DNA of 64,000 bases, from the NCBI GenBank assembly GCA_963759735.1, contig CAVXAF010000012.1, forward strand, positions 186,001-250,000, read 5' to 3'. Under the pieces are notes generated by a model, which was not told the origin of the DNA, ran no database searches, and worked only from the letters and a program-made list of their open reading frames with translations. This DNA comes from Hyphomicrobium_A sp963759735. Its GTDB lineage: Bacteria > Pseudomonadota > Alphaproteobacteria > Rhizobiales > Hyphomicrobiaceae. The translations under genes and the position numbers were made by a program. Position 1 is the first letter of the stretch. The number at the start of each line of letters is the position of its first letter. Shown in pieces: positions 32,155 to 41,625 of this stretch.

Positions 32155-32697
32155 CTAATGGTTTTGGGCGAACTGCTGCTTCAGCGAATCCATCGCCCGT
32201 GCGCGCGGGAGCCCTTCCATACGCAGGTTGTAGTACTGCTGCGTGATGGATCCGAAGCTCTCCACGTGGCGTGCCGAGCCGGGCACTTGCGAGAGCATGA
32301 CGACGAGCCGGGCCGCTGGTTCATCGATGCCCTTTTCGAGCAGCATCGTTTCCAGCTGCACCGCGCGATTGGCGATCATGCGGGGATGGTCGCGAAAGCG
32401 CATGGCCGCGACGTCCAGAACCTTGCGCATATTTTTCACGGCGGGATCGGAAGCGTCCAGGTCGCGCTCAGCTTCCCGACTGGCGAGCCACATGTCAGGC
32501 CCTATGGCATCAGTGGCCCGCAGCCATTCAATCCTGTAGGCAGAGTTCGTCTCGGCCGACGTCTCGACCGGCGTGCTGGAACTCACCTCGGGCGGAGCGT
32601 CATCGCTGCAGGCCGTTAGCATTAATGCAGCGGCGATCAGCGCGATGGTGCCGCGCACTTGGCGGAACGCGATGCCCGGACGCACGGCGGTCATCAT
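32155..32697 (-). CDS. lipoprotein divergent from mxaF (mxaW position)
   Basis: 180 aa with a lipoprotein signal ending in LMLTACS (lipobox, Cys near residue 30), then a mainly helical domain with ERDLDASDPAVKNMRKVLDV and SITQQYYNLRMEGLPRARAM. It is transcribed away from mxaF across a 392-base spacer. Methylobacterium has a gene of unknown function, mxaW, in this same divergent place; I cannot show homology from sequence alone, so no symbol is given. Confidence 0.6.
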   Translation of the reverse strand: MMTAVRPGIAFRQVRGTIALIAAALMLTACSDDAPPEVSSSTPVETSAETNSAYRIEWLRATDAIGPDMWLASREAERDLDASDPAVKNMRKVLDVAAMRFRDHPRMIANRAVQLETMLLEKGIDEPAARLVVMLSQVPGSARHVESFGSITQQYYNLRMEGLPRARAMDSLKQQFAQNH

Positions 32698-33089
32698 GAG
32701 TCAACCTCTTGGCTTTGCATCGAAGGGTTTGATCCGATGCGGGCAGCGATGCTGCGGTGCATCCAACTTCATCCCCTATTTCTAACGCCGTCGCATTAGA
32801 AGTCGCGAGTGCAGACGTTGCCAATCCATTGCCACCTGTTCCGCTAGAACTCTTGGAAGTCAGGCTAAAGACGCAGCATCCAGCGCGGCCTAGGTTCGCT
32901 CGCGGATGAGGAGCGCTGACCGGCGATGCATCGTCGGAAAACCGCAGCTCACCCGTGCAGTCGAGGTCCCCACCTCATGACTGCATCTAACGAAGGCAGA
33001 GGCACGCCATCCATCCGCAGCATTCTGCGGCCGGCGGCAGCAACAACAAATCTGCCTTCTTCCGGGAGCGAAAACGCGAGGGTTTGTTG
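32698..33089. promoter_or_regulatory. mxaF upstream regulatory region
   Basis: This 392-base gap holds no convincing gene. On the plus strand AAAGACG (32867-32873), 17 bases, and TAGGTT (32891-32896) resemble the AAAGACA/TAGAAA elements proposed for methanol-oxidation promoters of methylotrophs. That would leave an mxaF leader of nearly 190 bases. The other strand should carry the promoter of the lipoprotein gene. The rest shows only short inverted repeats. Confidence 0.4.
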
Positions 33090-34976
33090 ATGAAAGCACA
33101 CCTCAAGTCAGGCCTACTGGCGACCGCATCGTTTGCGGCGTTGGTGGGTTTTGTCGTCGGCGCGAGCGCCAACGACAAGCTCGTCGAGCTGTCTAAGAGC
33201 GACGAAAACTGGGTCATGACTGGCAAGAATTATGACTCGAATAACTACAGCCCGCTGAAGCAGGTCAACAAAGGCAACGTCAAGAAGCTGAAAGCCGCGT
33301 GGTCGTTCTCGACCGGGCTGCTGCACGGCCATGAAGGCACACCGCGCGTCGTCAACGGCGTGATGTACATCAATTCGTCCTTCCCCAATAACGTCTATGC
33401 CCTGGACCTCGAAAACCCGGGCAAGATCAAGTGGCAGTATAAGCCAAAGCAGGATCCGGCAGCCCGCTCCGTGGCATGCTGCGACCTCGTCAACCGCGGC
33501 CTGGCCTACTGGCCCGGCGACGGCAAGACACCTCCGCTGATCATCAACAATCAGCTCGACGGCCACGTCGTGGCGCTGAATGCTGAAACCGGCGAAGAGT
33601 ACTGGAAGCTCGAGAACTCCGACATCAAGGTCGGCTCGACGCTCACGATCGCTCCCTATGTCGTCAAGGATCTGGTTGTCATCGGTTCGTCGGGCGCTGA
33701 GCTCGGCGTTCGCGGCTACACCACTGCCTATGACGTCAAGACGGGCGAGCAGAAGTGGCGCAAGTATGCCACCGGTCCCGACGAGGAAGTCGGCATCGGC
33801 GACAAGTTCAACGAAGCCAACCCGCACTACGGCCAGAAGGGCCTTGGCACTGCGACTTGGGAAGGCGACGCTTGGCGTATCGGCGGCGGCACCAACTGGG
33901 GTTGGTATGCCTTCGATCCCGAAGAGAACCTGATCTACTACGGTTCGGGCAATCCCTCTCCGTGGAACGAGACGATGCGTCCTGGCGACAACAAGTGGAC
34001 CATGACCATCATGGGCCGCGACGTCGACACGGGCGAGCTGCGCTTCGGCTACCAGAAGACCCCGCACGACGAGTGGGACTACGCCGGCGTCAACGTCATG
34101 ATGCTGTCGACGCAGAAGGACAAGGCGGGCAAGATGCGCAAGCTTCTGACCCATCCTGACCGCAACGGCATCGTCTACACGCTCGACCGCACCAACGGCG
34201 ATCTCGTGTCGGCCGACAAGATCGACGACACCGTCAACGTTTGGACGCACGTCGACCTGAAGACGGGCATCCCCGTCCGCAACCCGGAATACGGCACGCG
34301 GATGGATCACAAGGCAACCAACGTGTGCCCGTCGGCCATGGGCTACCATGACCAGGCGCACGACAGCTACGATCCGAACCGTCAGCTGTTCTACATGGCG
34401 ATCAACCACATCTGCATGGACTGGGAGCCCTTCATGCTTCCCTATCGTGCAGGTCAGTTCTTCGTCGGCGCGACGCTGTGGATGTATCCCGGCCCGAAGG
34501 GCGACCGTCAGAACTACCTCGGCCTGGGTCAGGTCAAGGCCTACAACGCCATCACCGGCAAGTATAAGTGGGAAGTGATGGAGCGGTTCGCAGCCTGGGG
34601 CGGCACGCTCGCCACCGGCGGCGACCTGGTGTTCTACGGCACGCTTGACGGCTACCTCAAGGCTCGCGACAGCGACACCGGTGAGCTTCTCTGGAAGTTC
34701 AAGATGCCGTCGGGCGCCATTGGCTACCCGATGACCTACACCCACAAGGGCACGCAGTACGTCGCCATCTACTACGGCGTCGGCGGCTGGCCTGCAGTTG
34801 GTCTGGTGTTCGACTTGAACGACCCGACGGCCGGTCTCGGTGCGGTTGGCGCCTTCAAGAACCTCGCCAACTGGACGCAGATGGGTGGTGGTTTGCTGGT
34901 CTTCTCGCTCGATGGCAAGGGACCGTATGACGACGTGATGCTCGATGAGTATCCGCCGCAACTGCCCAAGCTCTGA
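33090..34976 (+). CDS. mxaF: methanol dehydrogenase large subunit MxaF (Ca/PQQ type)
   Basis: Periplasmic PQQ-dependent dehydrogenase oxidising methanol to formaldehyde as an alpha2-beta2 enzyme with MxaI. The 628-aa precursor has a signal ending GASA; mature numbering then matches the known enzyme. The vicinal cysteines VACCD fall at 103-104. The catalytic Asp in HDEWDYAGVN is at 303, followed two residues later by Ala and not Asp, which marks the calcium MxaF type rather than lanthanide XoxF. Beta-propeller tryptophan repeats run throughout (GLGQVKAYNAITGKYKWE). The ATG at 33090 follows GAGGG. First gene of the cluster; electrons go to cytochrome cL (mxaG). Confidence 0.98.
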   Translation: MKAHLKSGLLATASFAALVGFVVGASANDKLVELSKSDENWVMTGKNYDSNNYSPLKQVNKGNVKKLKAAWSFSTGLLHGHEGTPRVVNGVMYINSSFPNNVYALDLENPGKIKWQYKPKQDPAARSVACCDLVNRGLAYWPGDGKTPPLIINNQLDGHVVALNAETGEEYWKLENSDIKVGSTLTIAPYVVKDLVVIGSSGAELGVRGYTTAYDVKTGEQKWRKYATGPDEEVGIGDKFNEANPHYGQKGLGTATWEGDAWRIGGGTNWGWYAFDPEENLIYYGSGNPSPWNETMRPGDNKWTMTIMGRDVDTGELRFGYQKTPHDEWDYAGVNVMMLSTQKDKAGKMRKLLTHPDRNGIVYTLDRTNGDLVSADKIDDTVNVWTHVDLKTGIPVRNPEYGTRMDHKATNVCPSAMGYHDQAHDSYDPNRQLFYMAINHICMDWEPFMLPYRAGQFFVGATLWMYPGPKGDRQNYLGLGQVKAYNAITGKYKWEVMERFAAWGGTLATGGDLVFYGTLDGYLKARDSDTGELLWKFKMPSGAIGYPMTYTHKGTQYVAIYYGVGGWPAVGLVFDLNDPTAGLGAVGAFKNLANWTQMGGGLLVFSLDGKGPYDDVMLDEYPPQLPKL

Positions 34977-34990
34977 TCTAGAGATGCCTG

Positions 34991-35021
34991 TTCCCGCCGG
35001 ACCACGTCGGTCCGGCGGGAA
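34991..35021 (+). other. strong hairpin between mxaF and mxaJ
   Basis: A perfect 13-bp stem TTCCCGCCGGACC/GGTCCGGCGGGAA with a 5-base loop lies 15 bases after the mxaF stop. No T run follows, so it is more likely an mRNA 3' stabiliser, processing point or attenuator than a full terminator. It would raise MxaF over the downstream products. Confidence 0.75.
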
Positions 35022-35115
35022 TGGGGCTCCAGCGTCGCGGCCCCGTCCACTCCTCCAACGGAAACGCGCTGCTTCCCACGCCCGCTCAACGGGTCGGGAG
35101 GATCAGCTCCAGAGA

Positions 35116-36024
35116 ATGCAGAGCATGAACATGAGTTTCAGGTGTGATCACGCGGCGAGGCTAACGCTCTCGACCGCAGTCGTCCTCGCGGCCCTCTCCG
35201 GGGCAGCCTGGGCAGCCGAGCCGAAGGCCGCCGAGCCCGCGGACCCGTCCCTCTTGCGTATCTGTGCGTCAGAGGTCGAGCAGCCGTATTCGAGCCGCGA
35301 CGGCGAAGGTTTTGAAAACAAGATCGCCAAGGTTCTGGCTACGGCCATGGACCGCAAAGCCAAGTTCGTCTGGACCGACAAGCCGGCGATCTACCTGGTC
35401 CGCGATCAACTCGACAAGATGAACTGCGACATCGTCATCGGCCTCGACACCGGTGATCCGCGCGTCCTGACGTCGAAGCCCTACTACCGGGCACCGTACG
35501 TTTTCGTGATGCGGAAAGATTCCCCGCTCGACATCACCAGCTGGGACAGCCCCGACCTCAAGAAGGCGCAGAACATCGGTCTGTCACAGGACAGTCCGGC
35601 CCAGGTCATGCTCGAGAAGCTCGGCCTGTTCAACCGCAACTTCAACTACATGAAGTCGCTGACCGGTTTTAAGAGCAAGCGCAATCAGTACGTGCGCGTG
35701 CCGCCCGAGCGGATGGTCTCCGACGTTGCCGATGGCAAGTCGACGCTAGCCGCCGTGTTCGCGCCGGAGATAGCTCGCTACGTCAAGCAGCGTGGCGATG
35801 CACTGAAACTCGTCGTCGTGCCCGACAACGCAACGCGCGCCGACGGACAGCACCTGCCGTTTCACTTCGACCAATCATTCGGCGTGCGCAAAGACGATGC
35901 GAAACTGCTCGCTGACGTCAATGCCGCGTTGGAGAAGTCGCGGCCGGAAATCGAGAGCATCCTGAAGGAAGAAGGCATTCCTCTCGACGAACTCGCAAAG
36001 ACCCCAGAGGGACGCCAAGGATGA
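35116..36024 (+). CDS. mxaJ: MxaJ, periplasmic solute-binding-like methanol oxidation protein
   Basis: 302-aa protein of the family 3 solute-binding fold required for methanol dehydrogenase assembly or activity. The signal (LSTAVVLAALSGAAWA) is followed by LLRICASEVEQPYSSRDGEG, the quinoprotein-associated family opening, and DIVIGLDTGDPRVLTSKPYY. I prefer the ATG at 35116, 13 bases after GGAGGAT; ATGs at 35125 and 35131 remain possible. Its stop overlaps the mxaG start (GGATGATG). Confidence 0.93.
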   Translation: MQSMNMSFRCDHAARLTLSTAVVLAALSGAAWAAEPKAAEPADPSLLRICASEVEQPYSSRDGEGFENKIAKVLATAMDRKAKFVWTDKPAIYLVRDQLDKMNCDIVIGLDTGDPRVLTSKPYYRAPYVFVMRKDSPLDITSWDSPDLKKAQNIGLSQDSPAQVMLEKLGLFNRNFNYMKSLTGFKSKRNQYVRVPPERMVSDVADGKSTLAAVFAPEIARYVKQRGDALKLVVVPDNATRADGQHLPFHFDQSFGVRKDDAKLLADVNAALEKSRPEIESILKEEGIPLDELAKTPEGRQG

Positions 36025-36605
36025 TGAAGGTGACGAAGTGGTTGCTCGCGGGCGCAGCTGTTGCGCTAGTCCCGCTCGCAGCTGTAGCGCTCGAGCCGTT
36101 CCGGCACACGATTACCGGCGATGTGCTCGACATTGAGACCGCTCCAAAAGAAGGGCGCGATATCGAGGCCGTAAAGACGTTTCTCGCGACGGGCGTCAAT
36201 CCGTTCACCGATATGGCGGAATGCCTTCCACGCGGCGAGTACATCTACCTGTCCTCGTGCTCAGGGTGTCACGGCCACGTCGCGGAAGGCAAAGTCGGCC
36301 CCGGACTCAACGACAACTATTGGACCTATCCGAAGAACAAGACCGACAAGGGCTTGTTCGAAACCATCTTCGGCGGTGGGCAAGGGATGATGGGACCGCA
36401 TAACGACCTGCAGCTCAACGAGCTGCTGCTCGCCATGGCGTGGATCCGCCACCTCTATACCGGCCCCGTCGAGAGCGCGAAGTGGCTGACCAAGGAGCAG
36501 AAGGCGAACTACAAGCCCTACAAGCTGCCCGAGGGAAGCGACCATGGAACCATCGATCAGGCGAAAGCAGCGCCGGACGACAAGTGTGGTCCGATGGCGA
36601 AGTGA
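36021..36605 (+). CDS. mxaG: cytochrome c-L, electron acceptor of methanol dehydrogenase
   Basis: 194-aa class I cytochrome c that takes electrons from PQQ in MxaF. The signal (LLAGAAVALVPLAAVA) is followed by the haem site SSCSGCHGHV near residue 80 and a Met-containing loop GGGQGMMGPHND. The N-terminal region VNPFTDMAECLPRGEYIYLS is typical of MxaG/XoxG. It overlaps mxaJ by 4 bases, and mxaI follows after 90 bases. Confidence 0.96.
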   Translation: MMKVTKWLLAGAAVALVPLAAVALEPFRHTITGDVLDIETAPKEGRDIEAVKTFLATGVNPFTDMAECLPRGEYIYLSSCSGCHGHVAEGKVGPGLNDNYWTYPKNKTDKGLFETIFGGGQGMMGPHNDLQLNELLLAMAWIRHLYTGPVESAKWLTKEQKANYKPYKLPEGSDHGTIDQAKAAPDDKCGPMAK

Positions 36606-36695
36606 CGAAATGTTCGCTTCCGGAGGGGCGCGAGCAAAGAAGGCGGGCTTACCGCCGCAATCAAGAAGTGAACTAAGCCAGGAGGAAATCGAGTC

Positions 36696-36986
36696 ATGAA
36701 GAAGTTGGTATTCATCGGCACGGCTGCTGCCGCGGCCCTCATCGCCGCCACATCGGCATTTGCCTACGACGGCACCAAGTGCAAAGCGCCCGGCAACTGC
36801 TGGGAGCCCAAGCCGGGCTTCCCGGAGAAGGTCGCCGGCTCCAAGTACGACCCCAAGCATGATCCCGCCGAGCTGGCCAAGGGCGCCAACTCGATCAAGG
36901 AGATGGAAGCTCGGAACGCCAAGCGTACGGCGAACTTCGTCAAGACCGGCAAGTGGGTCTACGACGTGGACGAGATCACGGAGTAA
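36696..36986 (+). CDS. mxaI: methanol dehydrogenase small subunit MxaI
   Basis: 96-aa precursor with a signal (IGTAAAAALIAATSAFA). The mature beta subunit, YDGTKCKAPGNCWEPKPG, carries its conserved disulfide pair, and a Lys-rich helix (IKEMEARNAKRTANFVKTGK) wraps MxaF. An MxaI goes with MxaF-type and not XoxF-type enzymes, which agrees with the calcium call. CAGGAGGAAA precedes the ATG. Confidence 0.97.
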   Translation: MKKLVFIGTAAAAALIAATSAFAYDGTKCKAPGNCWEPKPGFPEKVAGSKYDPKHDPAELAKGANSIKEMEARNAKRTANFVKTGKWVYDVDEITE

Positions 36987-37044
36987 GGCAGCGGCGGAAT
37001 TCCTCGGAGCAGTGCCACGCTAAAACTGCTTCCTCCCGAGGAAC

Positions 37045-37068
37045 GGGGTGCGGCTGCCGCCGCACCCC
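37045..37068 (+). other. hairpin between mxaI and mxaR
   Basis: A 10-bp perfect stem GGGGTGCGGC/GCCGCACCCC with a 4-base loop, without a T run, sits in the 151-base gap that separates the abundant structural genes from the maturation genes. It is likely an attenuation or mRNA-end structure. Confidence 0.65.
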
Positions 37069-37137
37069 ACCACGCTTTGGGCGAACCATCAGCTCATCCG
37101 ACACCCGGCGCCAGTTGTGGCGACCGCGCACAGGAGT

Positions 37138-38191
37138 ATGCCCTTGCCCCAAGGCGTGCAGGCGGTCCGCGATTTCAACACGGTCGATCTCGCCGGGTGG
37201 CGCCAGCGCGCCGCCGACTTCGAAAAGGAGCTCGGCAAGGTCGTAGTCGGCCAGCAACGCATCATACGTCTGCTGACCATCGCTATTTTCGCGCGCGGCC
37301 ATGTCCTGTCTGGAGGGCGACGTCGGCGTCGGCAAGACGACGCTGCTGCGGGCGGCGGCCCGCGGACTCGGCGGCGCCTACGAGCGCGTCGAGGGCACCA
37401 TCGACCTGATGCCCGCCGACATGATCTATCACACGTACATCGGCGAGGACGGCCGCCCGCGCGTTGAGCCGGGACCCGTCATCCGCTACGGCAGCGATCT
37501 CACCGTCTTCTTCTTCAACGAGATCAACCGCGCCCGCCCGCAGGTGCATTCACTGCTCTTGCGCCTCATGGCCGAGCGCTCGATCAGTGCCTTCAATCGC
37601 GAATACAACTTCCCCTACCTGCTCGTCTTCGCCGATCGCAACCGAATTGAGCGCGAGGAAACGTTCGAACTTCCAGCCGCCGCGCGCGACCGCTTCTTGA
37701 TGGAAATTGCCATCTCCACGCCGGACGATCGCGACGTCCGCAGGTCTCTGGCATTCGACCCGCGCTTTCATGATGCCGACCAGCTGATCACCGGCGTTCC
37801 TGCCGACATTCTCGACCATCGCGAGATGCCGGCCGTCGGGGCAGCCATTCAGAAGACGGTCGCGGCCAGCCCCGACCTGGAGCGCTATACGCTCGACCTC
37901 TGGCAGGCGGTGCGCGATCCGGCCAGCGTCGGCATTGAAATTCCCGATGTCGACATGACGCGCCTCGTCAGCGGCGGGGCTAGCCCACGCGGCATGAGCT
38001 ACCTGCTGCGCGCCGCCCGCGTCGCCGCCTGGCTCGACAAGCGCTCCATTGTCGTCCCCGAGGATCTGCGCGCGGTGTTCTTCGAGACCATGGCGCACCG
38101 CATCTTCTTCGATCCGATTTATGAGCTGCGCCGCGAGCCGATTGTGCGCGAGCTTATCCGCCAGCTGTTTGAGCGGGTCCCGGCGCCATGA
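37138..38191 (+). CDS. mxaR: MoxR-type AAA+ ATPase MxaR (one frame break in this sequence)
   Basis: AAA+ chaperone-like ATPase of the MoxR family, needed with the vWA proteins MxaS/C/L for methanol dehydrogenase activation or calcium insertion. Corrected length is 350 aa. Walker A is EGDVGVGKTTLLRAA, Walker B VFFFNEINRARPQVHSLLLR, and sensor regions follow in the C-terminal half. An extra T near 37310 breaks the frame: the N-terminal part reads LLTIAIFARGHVL and the continuation LEGDVGVGKT is one frame over. Start at the ATG at 37138 after CAGGAG. Its stop overlaps the mxaS start. Confidence 0.92.
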
Positions 38192-39049
38192 CGTCGAATG
38201 ACCCTGGCGAAATACCCTACCGACTGCCGTGGCGATCCGTCGAGGTGCGTGTCGGGGCGCATCGCAGCAAGCTCGAGGGAGCCGGTGGCTTCTTCCGCGA
38301 CTTTGCGCCCTTGCTTCGCAGCCCGGATCCGCGTCGCATCGACCTGCGCGTCAGCGCCCGCGATCCGTATGAAGGCTTACACGTGCGGCGCTTCGAGCAG
38401 AAGGCCGCCGTCTCCGTTTATGCGCTGGTCGACGTGTCGGCCTCCATGGGCTTTCGCGGCGACGCCGACAAGATGCGCATCGCCACCGACCTATGTGCGG
38501 CTCTGGCCAGCTCGGTGCGCCGCGCCGGCGATGCCTTCGGTCTCATCGGTTGTGACGCGGTAGTACAACCCGATCTCATGTTTCTGGCGACGCGTGCGCG
38601 CGGCAGCGAAATCGAGATGTTGCGGCGTCTGCGTACGTTCCGGCCGCGCGGAGAAGGCACGCGCGGCCTTATCGAGGCGGCAGCTTTGATCGGTGCCCGC
38701 CGCAAGCTCGTGTTCGTCATCTCCGACTTCTACATGGCGCCCGCGGACATCGAAGCGGCGTTCGGCGCCCTGGCGCATCACGACATCGTTCCCATCATCC
38801 TCTCGGACAGCATCGAGATGGAGAAGCTGCCTCGGTGGGGGATACTCTCTCTCGCCGATTTAGAGGTCGGCCGACGGCGTCTCGTCGTCATGCGCCCGCG
38901 TCTGCGGGCTGCATGGCAAAGGAGGAGCGAACGCCGTCGCGCCGAGCTAAATTCGCTGGCCGCCCGCTACGCTCGGACGCCCGTTCGAGATTCGCGACCG
39001 CATCGATTGGGACCGCTTCTCGGCCTACCTCGTCGGGGCACAGGCATGA
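38188..39049 (+). CDS. mxaS: MxaS, DUF58/vWA methanol oxidation protein (one frame break in this sequence)
   Basis: DUF58 protein with an embedded vWA domain, the usual partner of MoxR ATPases. It has YEGLHVRRFEQKAAVSVYAL and the MIDAS-type DVSASMGF. Corrected length is 286 aa. Near 38975 the frame leaves phase, after which the true ending GRPFEIRDRIDWDRFSAYL is in the next frame and stops at 39049, overlapping the mxaA start (ATGA). Without correction the frame falsely fuses mxaS to mxaA. Probably membrane-associated or cytoplasmic; no signal peptide. Confidence 0.88.
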
Positions 39050-39972
39050 GCCGGTTCGGCATGGCGCTGATGGCGGTTGCACTGTTGGCGGCGCCCGCAG
39101 CGCTGGCGCAGGCGGCGGCCCCCAGGCTAGCGATTAGCGACACGCGGCCCTTCGGCTACTTTCTGGGCGACGTCGTGGAGCGGACCGTCACATTGCGCGC
39201 GGCGCCCGGGGAAACGCTCGACACCGCATCGCTGCCGCAGCCCGGCCCGCTCAACTACTGGCTGGAGATCGCGTCGGTCGATTTGCAAACAGACGAGGAG
39301 GGTTCCGCGACCGTCTACCGGCTCCGTCTGCTCTACCAAACCTTCTACGCGCCGCTCGATACGCGGCGGCTGCTAGTTCCGGGCTTCAAGCTGAAGCTGT
39401 CGGGAGCGCAGGATGCCGAAGTCACAGTGCCCGAGTTCGGATTTGTTACCTCTCCCATCCGCCAATTGTTTTCCGAGAAGGGGCAGTCGTCCGACACGGC
39501 GACGACGCTGCGGCCGGACGTCATGCCGCCACGCGTTGCGACCGCACGTGAGCGCACCGCGATGCTGCTCGCCGGTATCTTGTTGACGGCTTCGCTCGCC
39601 GCCCTGGCGTGGCACCACGCCTGGTGGCCGTTCCGTCAGCGTCCGTCGCGACCCTTCACCGATGCAGCGCGCTATCTCAGCCGCAATCGGGAACGCCTCC
39701 ACGGCGCCGGCGGCTATCGGACAGCGTTGATGAAGTTGCACCGCGCCTTTGATGCCGCCGCCGGCCGGCGCGTATTGTCCGACGATGTCGCCGCATTCCT
39801 CGCCGCGCACCCCGAGTTTGCCGATTATAGGCCAGACATCGAGCGCTTGTTTACCTCCTCGCGACAGGCCTTCTACGCAAACGATGTCGAAGAGGCGCAA
39901 GCATCGATGCCTCTCACCGACCTGGCACGTCTCGGCGCCGGGCTCGGTAGCGCCGAGCGGAGAGCGGCATGA
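39046..39972 (+). CDS. mxaA: MxaA, methanol dehydrogenase maturation protein
   Basis: 308 aa with a signal (ALMAVALLAAPAALAQA), an extracytoplasmic beta-rich domain beginning RLAISDTRPFGYFLGDVVER, one membrane helix near residue 185 (LLAGILLTASLAALAW) and a cytoplasmic tail (AARYLSRNRERLHGAGGYRT). MxaA is implicated in calcium incorporation into the enzyme. It overlaps both neighbours by 4 bases. Confidence 0.88.
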   Translation: MSRFGMALMAVALLAAPAALAQAAAPRLAISDTRPFGYFLGDVVERTVTLRAAPGETLDTASLPQPGPLNYWLEIASVDLQTDEEGSATVYRLRLLYQTFYAPLDTRRLLVPGFKLKLSGAQDAEVTVPEFGFVTSPIRQLFSEKGQSSDTATTLRPDVMPPRVATARERTAMLLAGILLTASLAALAWHHAWWPFRQRPSRPFTDAARYLSRNRERLHGAGGYRTALMKLHRAFDAAAGRRVLSDDVAAFLAAHPEFADYRPDIERLFTSSRQAFYANDVEEAQASMPLTDLARLGAGLGSAERRAA

Positions 39973-41031
39973 GTCTCGCGTTGGACACGCCGATGATGCT
40001 GTTGCTCGTGCCTCTGGCGCTGCTGCCGCTCGTCTTCGCCATCCAAAAAGTACAAGGTTATCCATCGCTCGCGGCGGTCGAGCTGGATGTGCTTTCGCGC
40101 GCCGTCGATGTCGGCATCCATCTCGTCGGCGCCTTGATCATCGCAGCCCTCATCGCGGCGCTCGGCGGCGTGCACCTGAAGGGCCAGACGATCGAGCGCG
40201 TCGGCGAAGGTGCGCACATCGTCTTGCTGCTCGATCGGTCAAGCAGCATGGACGACACATTCGCCGGCCGACCGCCGGGCGACGGCGAAGCCTCGAAGTC
40301 GGCCGCAGCGCGGCATCTGCTGCGCGATTTCATTGCCCGCCGTCCGCACGACCGGTTCGGCGTCGCAGCCTTCTCGACGCTGCCGATGTACGTGCTGCCG
40401 ATCACCAGCCACAAGGATGCGGTGCTCGGTGCTGTCGACGCCATCACGCGTCCGGGGCTGGCCTTTACCAACGTCGGGCTCGGCCTCAGTTTGGCGCTGT
40501 CCATGCACGAGCAGGATCCGACCGCCGCCTCGCGCGCCATCCTTCTCGTTTCTGACGGTGCGGCCGTCATTGACCGGCGCGTGCAGGAGCGGCTGCGGGC
40601 GCAGATCGCAAAGCGGCCAGTCAATCTCTACTGGCTCTATCTGCGCACTGCCGGCGCTCCCGGCATCTTCGATGCTCCCGGCCCCGACGTGCCCGACACG
40701 CCGCAGTCGCTTCCCGAACGTCACCTCAATCTGTTCTTCCATACGCTCAAGGTGCCCTATCGTGCATTCGAGGCGGAGAACCCGCAGTCTGTGGCGGAAG
40801 CGATCACCGAGATCGACAAGCTCGAGCGCAACCCGATCCGCTATCAGGAGCGGATCCCCGAGCACGACCTGACCGGCCTTGCTTACGGGATCGCCGCTGC
40901 CGGGCTGCTGCTGCTGTTGCTCGCCAAGCTCGCGGAGGTGCGGCTCGATGCCGGCGCACTGCCGCACCAAGCTCGAGCCACCGGCCAGCGCCAAGCCGAG
41001 CGCGCCCAATTCCATGCAGCGGGCGGCGTAA
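39969..41031 (+). CDS. mxaC: MxaC, vWA membrane protein (one frame break in this sequence)
   Basis: Corrected length 353 aa: two N-terminal helices (MMLLLVPLALLPLVFAI), a vWA domain with the metal site LLLDRSSSMDD, and a C-terminal helix (LAYGIAAAGLLLLLLAKLAE). After AEVR, near 40943, the frame breaks; the adjacent frame continues SMPAHCRTKLEPPASAKPSA and stops at 41031, 3 bases before mxaK. Read uncorrected, it would run through mxaK. It has a BatA/BatB-like architecture and works with MxaR. Confidence 0.88.
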
Positions 41032-41034
41032 CCC

Positions 41035-41625
41035 ATGCTTATCAAACGGGCAAAGCCGATCCTCGGCGCCGGAAGCCTCAAGTCGTTGGCGCTATGGTCG
41101 CTGCTGACGGTGAGTGCCGTTGTATTGGCGGTCAGCGCGCTGCAGCTGCTTGCCAAGGCAGCCACCAACACGACCATCGACCGGCTGCGCGCGGGTGCGA
41201 ACGTTGCTGTCGATCCCGCCGACGCCGCGCCGGCAGCGCTCGAGGCGCGCGCCGCGTTCTTGCTGAAGCGCAATCGCATCGATGAGGCGCAGCCCTTCCT
41301 CGATCAAGCATCGGCAAGCGCCGACGGAGCGACGCGCGAGCGCATGCTTTATAATATGGCCAATGCCCGCATGCGGGGGGCTGTCACCGCCATCGGCAAG
41401 GGCGACTACGACAAGGCCGTGCCTCTCGTCATGCTGGCCAAGGCCGAGTATCGCAGCGCGCTGCGGCTCAATCCGTCGAACTGGGACGCCAAGTATAACC
41501 TCGACATCGCCATGCGCCTCGTCCGCGACCTGCCGCAGGCGGTTGGCGAAGACGAAGAAAAGCCGCTCCAGACACCCGAAAAGCTTTGGACCGATTTGCC
41601 GGGCGCGCCCAAGGGCTTGCCATGA
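41035..41625 (+). CDS. mxaK: MxaK
   Basis: 196 aa with one N-terminal membrane helix (WSLLTVSAVVLAVSALQLLA) and a TPR-like periplasmic domain: ARAAFLLKRNRIDEAQPFLD, AKAEYRSALRLNPSNWDAKY. It is required for active methanol dehydrogenase in studied methylotrophs, probably in calcium insertion. The TGA overlaps the mxaL ATG. Confidence 0.88.
   Translation: MLIKRAKPILGAGSLKSLALWSLLTVSAVVLAVSALQLLAKAATNTTIDRLRAGANVAVDPADAAPAALEARAAFLLKRNRIDEAQPFLDQASASADGATRERMLYNMANARMRGAVTAIGKGDYDKAVPLVMLAKAEYRSALRLNPSNWDAKYNLDIAMRLVRDLPQAVGEDEEKPLQTPEKLWTDLPGAPKGLP

Noticed and set aside
33114..34961. A 615-codon open frame antisense to mxaF
   Set aside because: It is the mirror of a strongly biased GC-rich gene, has no ribosome binding site and reads as low-complexity Arg/Val/His sequence.
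33090..34976. Lanthanide-dependent XoxF identity for the dehydrogenase
   Set aside because: The extra Asp two residues after the catalytic Asp is Ala here, and mxaI, mxaA, mxaC, mxaK and mxaL are present.
38188..39972. A single 594-residue MxaS-MxaA fusion protein
   Set aside because: The real MxaS ending is found in the next frame, and MxaA has its own ATG and signal peptide at 39046.
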